64,000 nucleotides of DNA from Actinomycetospora sp. NBRC 106378 (GTDB lineage Bacteria; Actinomycetota; Actinomycetes; Mycobacteriales; Pseudonocardiaceae): positions 186,001 to 250,000 of the forward strand of contig NZ_BSTT01000001.1 of the NCBI RefSeq assembly GCF_030269685.1, in the 5' to 3' direction. The position numbers and the translations under genes are program-made. Every line of letters begins with the position of its first letter. Position 1 is the first letter of the stretch. The notes below the pieces were generated by a model, which saw nothing but the letters and a program-made list of their open reading frames with translations, had not been told where the DNA came from and ran no database searches. Shown here in pieces: positions 32,851 to 41,482 of the stretch.

Positions 32851-34011
32851 TCAGGGGCGGGGCTCCGCCACCCGCACCACCGGGTCGACGACCACCCAGC
32901 GCCCACCCCCGGCCTCGACCTCCGGGATGCGGTCGCGCATCTCCCCGAGCAGGTCGGTGACGAACAGCACGACCTCGTCCGGCCCCCGGCGGGCCACCTC
33001 GTCGGGCGCCACGATCGGCACCGGCACACCGGGGAAGCGCCGCCCCTGCTTGCCCGGCGACCCGTCGGCCACCGCGGGCAGCAGGTCCGGCCCGATGTGC
33101 GCCCGGTTGAGCAGCGGCACCGCGCGCGAGGCCGCGGCGTAGCCGAGCACCGAGCGCCCCGCGTCACGCACGGCGGAGAGGTGCTCGGCCAACGCGTCGG
33201 CGCTCGCGGCGGTGGCCCCCTCGAGGGTCCCGACGACGGCGGGGTCCAGCACCCCCGCGGCGGTCTCCGCCTCGACGAGCGCGGTCACCGACGCCGGGTC
33301 CGCCGGCCCGTCCACGCCCGTGCGCCGGGCCGCCAGCAGCACCGTCCCGCCGTAGAGGTCGAACCGGAACGCGTGCGTGGCCTCGAAGCCGACCTCGGCG
33401 AGCATCCGCACCAGCACCGGCGTCGAGTAGTAGGCGAAGTGCCCGTGCCGCAGCGCGTTCCACCCGCCGTCGGCGACGATCGCCGCGAGCGTGTGGAACT
33501 GCAGCAGCAGCGTGCCCTCCGGCGCCACGGCCGCCGCGCGGCGCGCGAGGCCCGCGGCCTGGTCCGCGTCGTGCATGAGCCCGAAGCAGTCGATGACGAG
33601 GTCCGCGCCGACACCCTCCGGCACCGGCGCGAGCCCGACGGCGTCCAGCAGGTCGAGCCACGAGCCGCCGTGCGGGCTGCCGAACTCGGTCACCGTCGTC
33701 CGGGCCGCGCCGTCCGGCGCCGTCAGCAGCCCGGCGTCGCGCACCCGGCCGACGGCGTCGCGGGCCTGGTCGACCATCGCCTGCGGCTCCGCCCCGCGCG
33801 GCTCCTCGGGCGTCGTCGGGTCCTCGGCGAGGTTCGCGAGACCGCAGTCCCCGCACAGCCACATCCGGAGCGGGTGGACCGGGTCCGGGCCCGGGTCGTC
33901 GAGGGCCGGGAAGTGGTCCGCGGCCGGCTGGTCGCCGAGGTCGAGCACGACCGTCCCCGACGTCGAGCCGCACCAGCGGCAGGTGATCGTCTCGCTGACC
34001 TCGCGGGTCAC
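32851..34011 (-). CDS. Divergent sugar C-methyltransferase-like protein
   Basis: A 386-residue protein starting at GTG 34011 after GGAAGGA. The N-terminal zinc-binding part has CRWCGS (about 10) and CGDCGLANL (about 53), as in the TylC3/NovU/TcaB9 sugar C-methyltransferases, and the C-terminal half has the Rossmann-like GYAAASRAVPLLNRA. The central SAM region is degenerate (EFGSPHGGSW), and the active-site YHEHF-type motif found in the relative at 37141-38397 is here LRHGHF, lacking the Glu. It may be a paralogue with changed activity or a non-catalytic partner. It is divergent from the RmlC-like gene. Confidence 0.75.
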   Translation of the reverse strand: MTREVSETITCRWCGSTSGTVVLDLGDQPAADHFPALDDPGPDPVHPLRMWLCGDCGLANLAEDPTTPEEPRGAEPQAMVDQARDAVGRVRDAGLLTAPDGAARTTVTEFGSPHGGSWLDLLDAVGLAPVPEGVGADLVIDCFGLMHDADQAAGLARRAAAVAPEGTLLLQFHTLAAIVADGGWNALRHGHFAYYSTPVLVRMLAEVGFEATHAFRFDLYGGTVLLAARRTGVDGPADPASVTALVEAETAAGVLDPAVVGTLEGATAASADALAEHLSAVRDAGRSVLGYAAASRAVPLLNRAHIGPDLLPAVADGSPGKQGRRFPGVPVPIVAPDEVARRGPDEVVLFVTDLLGEMRDRIPEVEAGGGRWVVVDPVVRVAEPRP

Positions 34012-34050
34012 GGTGGGTCCTTCCTGACGACGGATGGGAGGCTGCGCGGC

Positions 34051-34590
34051 ATGGAGGTTCGCACGAGCGCGATCGACGGTGTCCTGGTGTTCGTCCCCAC
34101 GCCCCACACCGACGACCGCGGCTTCTTCACCCGCACGTTCGACACGGCGATCGGGGCCGAGCACGGCGTGGATCTCGGTGCCCTGGCCCAGGACAGCCAG
34201 TCCCGGTCGCGGGCGGGGACGATCCGGGGCATGCACGGCCGGCGCGGCGCGGGCGAGGCGAAGCTCGTGCGGGTCGCCCACGGCGCGGTGCACGACGTCC
34301 TCGTCGACGCCCGCCCGCACTCCCCCACGTTCGGCACGGTGGCGGCCTTCCGGCTCGACGACGTCGACCACCACCACCTCTACGTGCCGGCGGGGCTGCT
34401 CCACGGCTTCCAGGCGATCTCCGACGCCGACGTCTGCTACCGGATCGACCGGCCGCACGCCCCGGGCGAGGACATCGGGGTGGCCCACGACGACCCCGAC
34501 CTGGCCATCGTCTGGCCGGTCGAGGTCACCGCCATCTCCGAGCGCGACCGGACGGCCGGCTCGTGGAAGGACCTGGTGGAGACGCTCTGA
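34051..34590 (+). CDS. rfbC: dTDP-4-dehydrorhamnose 3,5-epimerase family (RmlC-like)
   Basis: A 179-residue cupin enzyme that epimerises C3 and/or C5 of an NDP-4-keto-6-deoxysugar. DRGFFTRTF (about 26-34) and QDSQSRSRAGTIRGMHGRRG (about 51-70) with the catalytic His, KLVRVAHGAVHDVLVDARPH (about 72-91), and YVPAGLLHGFQAISD (about 112-126) are characteristic. The usual Asn-His of the family opening is changed to QDSQSRSR, so it may be a 3- or 5-epimerase of a related sugar. Genes for RmlA, RmlB and RmlD are not in the window. GGGAGG lies upstream of ATG 34051. Confidence 0.85.
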   Translation: MEVRTSAIDGVLVFVPTPHTDDRGFFTRTFDTAIGAEHGVDLGALAQDSQSRSRAGTIRGMHGRRGAGEAKLVRVAHGAVHDVLVDARPHSPTFGTVAAFRLDDVDHHHLYVPAGLLHGFQAISDADVCYRIDRPHAPGEDIGVAHDDPDLAIVWPVEVTAISERDRTAGSWKDLVETL

Positions 34591-34597
34591 ACCAGGT

Positions 34598-35623
34598 CTA
34601 GACGGGCCGCAGCGTCGCGTCGAGCGTCCCGGCCTCCTGGCGCGCGTGCAGGACGGCGAGGCGGGTGAAGCGCCGGTCGAACGTCTCCTGCGTGAGGCCG
34701 CGGGCGCGGTACTCCCGCAGGAGCTCGGCGGCCCCGTCGGCCACCGACCACGCGGCCCGGAACTCCGGCAGCTCCTTCTCGATGCGCGAGAAGTCGACGC
34801 GGTAGGAGCGCGGGTCGCCGCCGGTCTCGCCGGTGACGATCAGCTCCGCCTCGGGCACGGCGACCTTGACGGCCTCCGCGATGTCGCGCACCTGCACGTT
34901 GTTGTCGGTGCGGCCGACGTTGAACGCGCGGGCCCGCACGACCTCGGCGGGCGCCTCCATCGCCGCGATGGCGGCGGCGACGATGTCGCGCCCGTGGCAG
35001 AGCGGACGCCACGGCGTGCCGTCGCTCATCACGAGGATGCGCCCGGAGAGCACGGCGTGGCCGACGAGGTTGTTCAGCACGATGTCGGCCCGCAGCCGCG
35101 GCGAGAAGCCGAAGGCCGTCGCGTTGCGCATCGACACCGGCACGAACTCGTCCGACGCCAGGTCCACCAGGTCGGACTCGACGCGCACCTTCGACTCGGC
35201 GTAGGGGGTCACCGGCTTCATCGGCGCCTCCTCGTCGAGCACGTCGGCGGTGCCGGACGCGCCGTACACCGAGCAGGTCGACGCGTAGACGAACCGCCCG
35301 ACGCCGGCCTCCTTGGCCAGCCGCGCGAGCCGCGTCGAGGCGTGGTGGTTGATGTCGTAGGTGTGCTCCGGCGCGAGCGAGCCCAGCGGGTCGTTCGACA
35401 GCGCCGCGAGGTGGATGACGGCGTCGAAGCCCTCCAGCTGGTCGACGGTGACGTCGCGCAGGTCGACGGCGAGCGCCGGCGGGTCGGGCTGCTCCAGCTC
35501 CCCGAGGATGCAGTCGGCGTAGAGCCCGGAGTCGAGGCCGGTGACCTCGTGGCCCGCGGCGGCGAGCATCGGGGAGGCCAGGGTCCCCAGGTAGCCCTGG
35601 TGGCCGGTCAGCAGGACGCGCAC
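34598..35623 (-). CDS. NAD-dependent sugar epimerase/dehydratase
   Basis: A 341-residue extended short-chain dehydrogenase. VRVLLTGHQGYLGTLASPML at the start is the NAD-binding glycine motif, VIHLAALSNDPLGS is near residue 70, and the catalytic set is YASTCSVYGASG (about 110) with PYAESKVRVESD (about 140). RPLCHGRDIVAAAIAAME (about 195) is the usual domain-closing segment. It acts on a nucleotide-activated sugar; because it shares a run of minus-strand genes with a nucleotidyltransferase and a C-methyltransferase, it could be the dehydratase, epimerase or ketoreductase of that pathway. GTG 35623 is preferred over TTG 35629. Confidence 0.82.
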   Translation of the reverse strand: MRVLLTGHQGYLGTLASPMLAAAGHEVTGLDSGLYADCILGELEQPDPPALAVDLRDVTVDQLEGFDAVIHLAALSNDPLGSLAPEHTYDINHHASTRLARLAKEAGVGRFVYASTCSVYGASGTADVLDEEAPMKPVTPYAESKVRVESDLVDLASDEFVPVSMRNATAFGFSPRLRADIVLNNLVGHAVLSGRILVMSDGTPWRPLCHGRDIVAAAIAAMEAPAEVVRARAFNVGRTDNNVQVRDIAEAVKVAVPEAELIVTGETGGDPRSYRVDFSRIEKELPEFRAAWSVADGAAELLREYRARGLTQETFDRRFTRLAVLHARQEAGTLDATLRPV

Positions 35624-35646
35624 GTGCAACAGCTCCGTTCGGTGGT

Positions 35647-36288
35647 CTACACACCCACCAGCAGGCGGGTCGGGTGGAAGCCCTCGGCGTAGCGGACCCC
35701 GGCCTGCACCCCGCGGATCCGCGCGAGGCCGCGGAAGGCCTCGTCGTCGAACCAGGTGCGACCGGTCTGCGAGGGGTAGTGCTCGTGCAGCAGCCGGATC
35801 TTGTCGTCCACGGCCTCCTGCGACAGCGGCCAGAGCACCGGCGGCTGCGCGAGGTCGGGCTCGGCCTTGAGGATCTCGTAGCCGAGGGCGGCGTGGTCCC
35901 GGAAGACCGTGGGGACGAGCCGGGCGAGCTCGCGGTGGTCCTGATGGTCGTCGGCGCGGTGGCCGGCGAGCACCAGGTCGGGCTCGGTGGTGCGCCGGAA
36001 GGTCTCCAGCGCCTCCTTGGTCCAGTTCCAGTGGTGCGGCAGCCGCCCGTCGGGCATGTCGAGCACCGTGACCTCGAGGTCCGCGCCGGGGCAGAACGCC
36101 GCGAGCGCGGCACGCTCCTCGGCCTCCCGCGGCGTCCCGCCGCCGGAGAGGACCAGCGCGCGCACCCGGAGTCCGGGCCGCGCGCGGCACAGCGTCAGGA
36201 CGGCGCCGCCCGCCCCGATCGGGATGTCGTCGCAGTGCGCGCCGAGCAGGACCAGCTCGTCGAGCCGCTCCGGGACCAGCCGCTGCAT
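35647..36288 (-). CDS. PIG-L/LmbE-family deacetylase
   Basis: A 213-residue enzyme of the zinc-dependent N-acetylglucosaminyl deacetylase family. The metal site is AHCDDIPIGAGG (about 17-28), where AHxDD is diagnostic, plus HRADDHQDHRELARL (about 108-122). In actinobacteria related enzymes include MshB and Mca of mycothiol metabolism, but its position inside the sugar module suggests it deacetylates an amino sugar of the surface glycan. ATG 36288 shares one base with the stop of the nucleotidyltransferase gene, so they are coupled. It is somewhat shorter than MshB. Confidence 0.85.
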   Translation of the reverse strand: MQRLVPERLDELVLLGAHCDDIPIGAGGAVLTLCRARPGLRVRALVLSGGGTPREAEERAALAAFCPGADLEVTVLDMPDGRLPHHWNWTKEALETFRRTTEPDLVLAGHRADDHQDHRELARLVPTVFRDHAALGYEILKAEPDLAQPPVLWPLSQEAVDDKIRLLHEHYPSQTGRTWFDDEAFRGLARIRGVQAGVRYAEGFHPTRLLVGV

Positions 36289-37115
36289 CAGTTCTGCAGG
36301 TGCTGGGTGACGAGGCTCTCCAGCGGCGGGAGGTCCGGTCCCTGCTCCTTCTCCCAGAGCATCCACGGCCGGCTGCCCGCCCGGTAGGACGCCTCGAGCT
36401 GGTTGCGCTCCTTGAGCGTGTCCGCCGGGAGCCAGAAGCCCTCGTAGGGGTAGCCCATGAGCCTGCCCTCGGCGGCGAGCGCCGTGCAGGCGTCGCCGAC
36501 GAGGTCGCCGTTCTCGGGGATGCGGTCGATCACCGACGGCCGCAGCACGAAGTAGCCGCCGTTCTCCCGCACGCCCATGTCGGTGACGGGGTGGATCGAG
36601 GTGATCCGGTCCTCGTCGTCGGACTCGACGATGTGGAACACCGCCTGTGGCAGCACCGCGAGCAGCGCGGCCTCGGCGTCGGAGTCGGAGAACCGCTTGA
36701 CCATCTGGTCGAGCGGGGCGTCGGTGAGCACGTCCGCGTAGTTCGCGAGGAACATCTCGTCGCCGTCGACCAGATGGCGCACCCGGCGCAGGCGCTCACC
36801 GATCGGCGACTCCAGGCCGGTGTGGACGAAGTGGATCGTCCAGTCGGCGATGTCGGAGCCCCCCAGCTCGATCGAGCCCTCCCGCAGGACGAAGTCGTTC
36901 GACTCCGTCTCGCGGTAGTTGAGGAAGTAGTCCTTGATGTGGTGCGCCCCGTAGCCCAGGCACAGGATGAACTCCTTGTGCCCGAAGTGGGCGTAGTAGC
37001 GCATCACGTGCCAGATCAGCGGGCGCGGGCCGACCATCTGCATCGGCTTGGGGACGTCGGAGTCCCCATCCCGCATCCGCATGCCGAAACCGCCGCAGAA
37101 CAGGACGACCTTCAC
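36288..37115 (-). CDS. rfbF: Sugar nucleotidyltransferase, glucose-1-phosphate cytidylyltransferase type
   Basis: A 275-residue GT-A-fold nucleotidyltransferase. MKVVLFCGGFGMRMRDGDSD at the start holds the nucleotide-binding GG...R loop, and PKPMQMVGPRPLIWHVMRYY (about 23-42) the Lys that contacts the phosphates. YGAHHIKDYFLNYRE (about 55-69), FLANYADVLTDAPL (about 122-135) with the metal-binding Asp, and ENGGYFVLRPSVID (about 183) follow the RfbF pattern, which makes CDP-glucose, the entry to CDP-3,6-dideoxy and branched sugars. The usual partner RfbG (CDP-glucose 4,6-dehydratase) is not evident unless the epimerase/dehydratase at 34598-35623 fills that place. Confidence 0.82.
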   Translation of the reverse strand: MKVVLFCGGFGMRMRDGDSDVPKPMQMVGPRPLIWHVMRYYAHFGHKEFILCLGYGAHHIKDYFLNYRETESNDFVLREGSIELGGSDIADWTIHFVHTGLESPIGERLRRVRHLVDGDEMFLANYADVLTDAPLDQMVKRFSDSDAEAALLAVLPQAVFHIVESDDEDRITSIHPVTDMGVRENGGYFVLRPSVIDRIPENGDLVGDACTALAAEGRLMGYPYEGFWLPADTLKERNQLEASYRAGSRPWMLWEKEQGPDLPPLESLVTQHLQN

Positions 37116-37140
37116 TGCAGTACTTCCCTCTCGAGTTGGC

Positions 37141-38397
37141 TCAGGCGGGCGTGCTGCCGGGCTCCACGACCTCGAGGGCCGGGATCGGGAAGACGAGCTT
37201 CCCGCCCCACTCGGCCACCGGCGCCAGCTGCGCCGTGATCTCGTCGCGGAGGTTCCACGGCAGGACGAGCACGTAGTCGGGCCGGTCGGCGTCGATGCGC
37301 TCCGGCGGGTGGATCGGGATCCGCGTGCCGGGCGTGTACCGCCCGTGCTTGTACGGGTTCCGGTCCACCGTGTAGGCGAGCAGGTCCGGGCGGATGCCGC
37401 AGTAGTTCAGCAGCGTGTTGCCCTTGCCCGGCGCCCCGTAGCCGACGACGGTCTTGCCGGCGTCGGCGGCGTCGATCAGGAAGCGCACGAGGTCGTTGCG
37501 GATGCGCGAGACCTCGCGGGCGAACCCGGCGTGGCCCTCGACGGTGTCCAGGCCGGCCTTGGCCTCGTCGGCCAGGACCTTCCCGACGGCGGGGGTGCGC
37601 TCGGCTCCCAGCTCGGTCGGCCGCGCCCAGAGCCGGATCGACCCGCCGTGCGTGGGCACCAGCTCGACGTCGACGAGGTCCAGGCCGCCGCTGGCCAGCG
37701 CCTTGATCGCCGTGCCGACGGTGTAGTACTGGAAGTGCTCGTGGTAGATCGTGTCGAACTGCCGGTAGGCCACGAGGGTCAGCAGGTGCTGCACCTCGAT
37801 CGACACCCACCCGTCGTCGGCCAGCATCGCCCGCAGGCCCTGCGTGAAGCCCACGACGTCGGGGATGTGGGCGTAGACGTTGTTCGCCACGACGAGGTCG
37901 GCCGGGCCGTGCTCGGCGCGCACCGCCGCGCCGGTCTCCGGCGAGAGGAACGCGGTGACCGTCGGCACGCCCTTGTCGCGGGCGGCCTGGCCGACGTTGA
38001 CGCTCGGCTCGACGCCGACCGCCCGCATGCCGTCGGCGACGACGTGCTGGAGCAGGTAGCCGTCGTTGGAGGCGGCCTCGACGACGAGGGACTCCGACGT
38101 CAGGCCGGCCCGCTCGGTGGCGGCGGTGACGAAGCGGCGGGCGTGGTCGACCCAGGACGTCGAGAACGACGAGAAGTACGCGTACTCCGTGAACGTCTCG
38201 TCCGGGTCGATCAGCGGCGGCAGCTGGACGAGCAGACAGGACCGGCAGACCCGCGGGTGCAGCGGGAACGTCGGCTCCGGGCCCTCGAGCGCCTCGGCGG
38301 TGAGGAACAGCTCGCACGGTGGCGTGGCCCCGAGGTCGACGAAGCTCTCGAGCTCGGTCGAACCGCACAGGCGGCAGGCCAGGGCAGGGGCCCCCAT
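37141..38397 (-). CDS. Sugar C-methyltransferase, TylC3/NovU type
   Basis: A 418-residue SAM-dependent enzyme that would add a methyl group to carbon 3 or 5 of an NDP-4-ketosugar. The zinc-binding start CRLCGSTELESFVDLGATPP and CRSCLLVQLP, the SAM region VVEAASNDGYLLQHVV (about 103-118), VVANNVYAHIPDVVGF (about 157-172) and the catalytic DTIYHEHFQYYTVG (about 202-215) are all present. The C-terminal GYGAPGKGNTLLNYCGI (about 292) is also typical. It lies in a run with the nucleotidyltransferase, deacetylase and epimerase, which together suggest a branched deoxysugar. Confidence 0.88.
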   Translation of the reverse strand: MGAPALACRLCGSTELESFVDLGATPPCELFLTAEALEGPEPTFPLHPRVCRSCLLVQLPPLIDPDETFTEYAYFSSFSTSWVDHARRFVTAATERAGLTSESLVVEAASNDGYLLQHVVADGMRAVGVEPSVNVGQAARDKGVPTVTAFLSPETGAAVRAEHGPADLVVANNVYAHIPDVVGFTQGLRAMLADDGWVSIEVQHLLTLVAYRQFDTIYHEHFQYYTVGTAIKALASGGLDLVDVELVPTHGGSIRLWARPTELGAERTPAVGKVLADEAKAGLDTVEGHAGFAREVSRIRNDLVRFLIDAADAGKTVVGYGAPGKGNTLLNYCGIRPDLLAYTVDRNPYKHGRYTPGTRIPIHPPERIDADRPDYVLVLPWNLRDEITAQLAPVAEWGGKLVFPIPALEVVEPGSTPA

Positions 38398-40085
38398 CAG
38401 TAGGCCCCGTCACCCCGGAAGACGGCCGAGACCGTCTTCCACAGGATGACCAGGTCCATGGCGGGCGACCAGTTCTCCACGTAGCGCAGGTCCAACCGGA
38501 CCGACTCCTCCCACGACAGATCGGATCGGCCGCTGACCTGCCACAGACCCGTCATGCCCGGCCGCACCAGGAACTTGCGCTTGGCGGCGTCGGAGTAGGC
38601 GTCGACCTCTCCGGGCAGCGGCGGGCGGGGCCCGACCAGCGACATCGAGCCCCCGACGACGTTGAACAGCTGCGGGAGCTCGTCCAGAGAGTAGCGGCGC
38701 AGCATCGAGCCGATCCGGGTCACCCGGGGGTCGCGGCGCAGCTTGAACAGCGGGCCCGACCCGTCGTTACCGCCCGCGACCACCTGCGCACGGAGCCGGT
38801 CGGCGTCCGGGACCATCGAGCGGAACTTGACCATCCGGAACGTGCGGCCGCGCAGTCCCACGCGGGTCTGCCGGTAGAACACCGGTCCGCCGTCGAGCTT
38901 CACGAACAGCGCGATGAGCAGGAAGACCGGCGCGAGCGCCAGCACGAGGGCGCTCGACGCGGCGCGGTCGAAGAGCAGCTTGCCGATCCGCGGGACGCCG
39001 GAGAGGCGCGGCTCGGTGAGGCGCAGCAGGGGCAGACCGTCCACCGGCGCCACGTGCAGACGCGGCCCGGCGACCTCCATGAGGCCGGGGTCGACGACGA
39101 GCTCCGAGCCGGTGCCCTCCAGGTCCCAGGCGAGCCGGTGCAGCCGCTTCGGGCTCCAGCCGGGGGTCTGGGCGACGGCGACCACACCGAAGCGGCCGGA
39201 GCGCACGGAGGCGGGCAGCGAGTCCAGGTCACCGATCACCGGGACACCGGCGACGTGGCCCTGGCCCTCCTCGCCGAGGCCGGTCGGGGTGCAGGCCCCG
39301 GTGACGACCCAGCCGATGTGGGCGACGCGGCGGGTGCGCTCGATGAGGTCGCGCACCGACTCCTCGGTGCCGATCGCGAGCACGGGCAGCAGGCCGCGGC
39401 CGCGCTTGCGTGCCTGGTGCAGCCACCGGCGCAGGGTGTAGCGGCCGGCCATCGAGAGCAGCCCCGCGAACGGGAGGATGCCGAACACCCACGGCCGCAC
39501 ACCGGTGCGCTCGAGCACGAGACCGGCCAGCGCGAGCAGGATCGCCGCGCTGACGTAGCCGCGCATCAGGCGGCTCCACTCCTCGGAGCCCTGGCCGAGC
39601 ACGCGGGGGTCCCAGGCGCGGGCGGCGCCGATGCACATCGGCACGAGGAACATCGACACGGCCGCCAGGGCCCACGGGTTGGTCCCCTGGTCGCCGGTGC
39701 CGGCACCGAAGCCGATCAGGGCGCCCAGCCCGACGCACACCGCCAGGACGACCAGGTCGCTCGCCGCGACGGCCAGCGCGAACTTCGACTGCCAGCTCGT
39801 GGCCGTCGCGACGCTGCCGGGCTGTCCCGGGCCCTCGTCGTCCCAGATGCGGATGAAGCCCGGCGCGGTCGGGTCCGGGTCCACGAACGGCTCGGGGCCG
39901 CCCGCGGGCTCCCCCGCCGTCGTGACCGGCGCGGCCGTGCTCACCGGAGCACCCACCGGTCGAGCTCCACTCCGCTGCGTCTCCGCACCCACCGGTCGAG
40001 CTCCGCTCCGCTGCGTCTCCGGCGTGGCCGGGATCTCGCCGGTGTCGGCCGGGTCGGTCCGGCCCTCCAGCTCGGTGCCGCTCAC
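38397..40085 (-). CDS. Initiating polyprenyl-phosphate glycosylphosphotransferase
   Basis: A 562-residue membrane enzyme that transfers the first sugar-1-phosphate to the lipid carrier and so starts repeat-unit synthesis. After a disordered N-terminus of about 90 residues come four TM helices (about 105-260), a CoA-binding-like cytoplasmic domain, a fifth TM near 360-385, and the catalytic bacterial sugar transferase domain: FYRQTRVGLRGRTFRMVKFR (about 393-412), RRYSLDELPQLFNVVGGSMS (about 452-471), VGPRPPLPGEV and RPGMTGLWQVSGRSDL (about 500-515). GTG 40085 is chosen; a longer frame lacks coding character. Its stop overlaps the C-methyltransferase start by one base. Confidence 0.92.
   Translation of the reverse strand: MSGTELEGRTDPADTGEIPATPETQRSGARPVGAETQRSGARPVGAPVSTAAPVTTAGEPAGGPEPFVDPDPTAPGFIRIWDDEGPGQPGSVATATSWQSKFALAVAASDLVVLAVCVGLGALIGFGAGTGDQGTNPWALAAVSMFLVPMCIGAARAWDPRVLGQGSEEWSRLMRGYVSAAILLALAGLVLERTGVRPWVFGILPFAGLLSMAGRYTLRRWLHQARKRGRGLLPVLAIGTEESVRDLIERTRRVAHIGWVVTGACTPTGLGEEGQGHVAGVPVIGDLDSLPASVRSGRFGVVAVAQTPGWSPKRLHRLAWDLEGTGSELVVDPGLMEVAGPRLHVAPVDGLPLLRLTEPRLSGVPRIGKLLFDRAASSALVLALAPVFLLIALFVKLDGGPVFYRQTRVGLRGRTFRMVKFRSMVPDADRLRAQVVAGGNDGSGPLFKLRRDPRVTRIGSMLRRYSLDELPQLFNVVGGSMSLVGPRPPLPGEVDAYSDAAKRKFLVRPGMTGLWQVSGRSDLSWEESVRLDLRYVENWSPAMDLVILWKTVSAVFRGDGAY
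39949..40020. repeat. 36-bp perfect-length tandem duplication in the transferase gene
   Basis: Units 39949-39984 and 39985-40020 differ at one base. On the minus strand they encode two copies of a 12-residue unit containing TQRSGARPVGA in the disordered N-terminus of the glycosylphosphotransferase. One difference suggests a fairly recent duplication. Confidence 0.9.
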
Positions 40086-40471
40086 GCGTTCGCCCCTGTT
40101 CTGAGCGTCGAGGCCCGGCCCACCGACCGTGCTCCCGTCGCCCGACGTCGATCGTCGCCCGTGCGGTGGTGAGGGTGGACGGGCGGGTGGTCCCCGCACA
40201 CGTCGCGATTTCGCCCCTGCGTCGGGTCCACCCACTCACCTCCCTCGCACGGCGTCCGCCACCGGCCGGCGGATCGGGTCCTCCACCACGAAGGACGCAC
40301 GTGCGCCGGGCGGGTTGCGCGCCGGACATGCGTGACTCACGTCATGCGGCCCGGCCGCGGCTCCTGTCCGGTTCCAACGAGTCCACCGGCACGCAGGTCA
40401 CGCCGGGGGCGTTCCCGACGACAGGTCGCCACGCCTGCCGCCGGGAACGCTCCGTGACCGTCCGGTCGTCG
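40086..40471. other. Intergenic region, 386 bases, with a terminator
   Basis: It lies between the start of the glycosylphosphotransferase gene and the stop of the LCP gene, both on the minus strand, so it should hold the promoter of the long operon beginning at 40085 and the terminator of the LCP gene. CGTGACTCACG near 40329 is a short palindrome. No credible gene was seen. Confidence 0.5.
40409..40450 (-). terminator. Hairpin terminator of the LCP gene
   Basis: Arms 40409-40417 and 40442-40450 (GCGTTCCCG and its complement) pair perfectly over 9 bases, with an inner CAGG/CCTG pair. It lies 22 bases past the stop at 40472 in the direction of transcription. Confidence 0.65.
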
Positions 40472-41470
40472 TCAGCGCGGGGCGGTCACCACCTGGGAGG
40501 CCGTGTTGCCCGCGATCCAGTCGCCGACCCGGCCGTCGCGGACGGCCTGGAAGAGACCCGCCGCCGACGGCGCCAGGATCTGCAGCGGCCGCCCCCGGTC
40601 GCCGGGCGCGCCTTCCCCGGCGATGGGCGCGGTCACGAACGTGATGGCGTCGCCCCGCATCGTCGCGAGGTCCAGGCCGAGCCGGGTGATGGAGACCACG
40701 CCCATCGTGTCGTCGAAGCCGATCGTGGTCGAGAGGTCGGCCACCGTCGCGGGCAGCGAGAACACGCTCGCACGGGCGGCCCCGGAGAGCAGGCCCCGCA
40801 GCACGTTCTGCTCGCGGGCGAGGCGGGAGACCTCGGCCCCCGGCTGGTCCGCGTCGCGCAGGTAGGCGAGGGCCTGCGTCCCGTCCAGACGGACCGTCGG
40901 TGCACCGCCCGTGGTCGGGGCCGCCACGCCGACCTCGATCCCGCCGAAGCGGTCGACCATGCTGCGGAATCCCGGGAAGTCGACGGTCGCGAAGTGGTCG
41001 ATGCGCACGCCGGTCAGTCCCTCGACGGCCCGGACGAGCCCGGTGGGCCCTCCCTCGGCCAGGGCCGACCCCAGCGGGCCCGGGGCGCCCCCGGGCAGCT
41101 GGGTGAGCGTGTCGCGGCTGATGCCGACGACCTGGGCGCTCTCCCGGTCGGCGGCGAACCGCACGAGCTGGATCGTCTGGGCCGCGATCGGGCTGCCGAG
41201 GAAGGCGCGGGTCGGGGAGCCGGCGTCGGTGCCGACGAGCAGGAAGGTCTGCGACCCGTCGGCGGCGGGTGCCGGACGGCTCGTCTCGGGGATCGCCCCG
41301 AACACGTCGGGGTAGCGGACGGTGCGGCCGATGACGTGGTTGCCGATCGCGAGGACGGCGACGATCACGGCCACCGTGAGCACGGCGAGGACGAGGAGCA
41401 CCCGGTTGGCCCGGGTGCGGCGACGATGGGTCGGCGGAGGACCCGGCGGAGAAACTGTGGACTCGGTCAT
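40472..41470 (-). CDS. LytR-CpsA-Psr (LCP) family glycopolymer ligase
   Basis: A 332-residue protein with one N-terminal TM helix (about 22-46, RVLLVLAVLTVAVIVAVLAI) and an extracytoplasmic LCP domain. TFLLVGTDAGSP (about 75-86) begins the domain; the phosphate-contacting RDTLTQLPG (about 119-127) and IDHFATVDFPGFRSMVDRFG (about 157-176) follow, and GTQALAYLRDADQPG (about 197) matches the GxxALxYxR motif, with a later Arg. LCP enzymes move lipid-linked glycans onto peptidoglycan or arabinogalactan, so this may anchor the polymer made by the locus. It has its own promoter region and terminator. Confidence 0.9.
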   Translation of the reverse strand: MTESTVSPPGPPPTHRRRTRANRVLLVLAVLTVAVIVAVLAIGNHVIGRTVRYPDVFGAIPETSRPAPAADGSQTFLLVGTDAGSPTRAFLGSPIAAQTIQLVRFAADRESAQVVGISRDTLTQLPGGAPGPLGSALAEGGPTGLVRAVEGLTGVRIDHFATVDFPGFRSMVDRFGGIEVGVAAPTTGGAPTVRLDGTQALAYLRDADQPGAEVSRLAREQNVLRGLLSGAARASVFSLPATVADLSTTIGFDDTMGVVSITRLGLDLATMRGDAITFVTAPIAGEGAPGDRGRPLQILAPSAAGLFQAVRDGRVGDWIAGNTASQVVTAPR

Positions 41471-41482
41471 AGTCCGTTTGTC

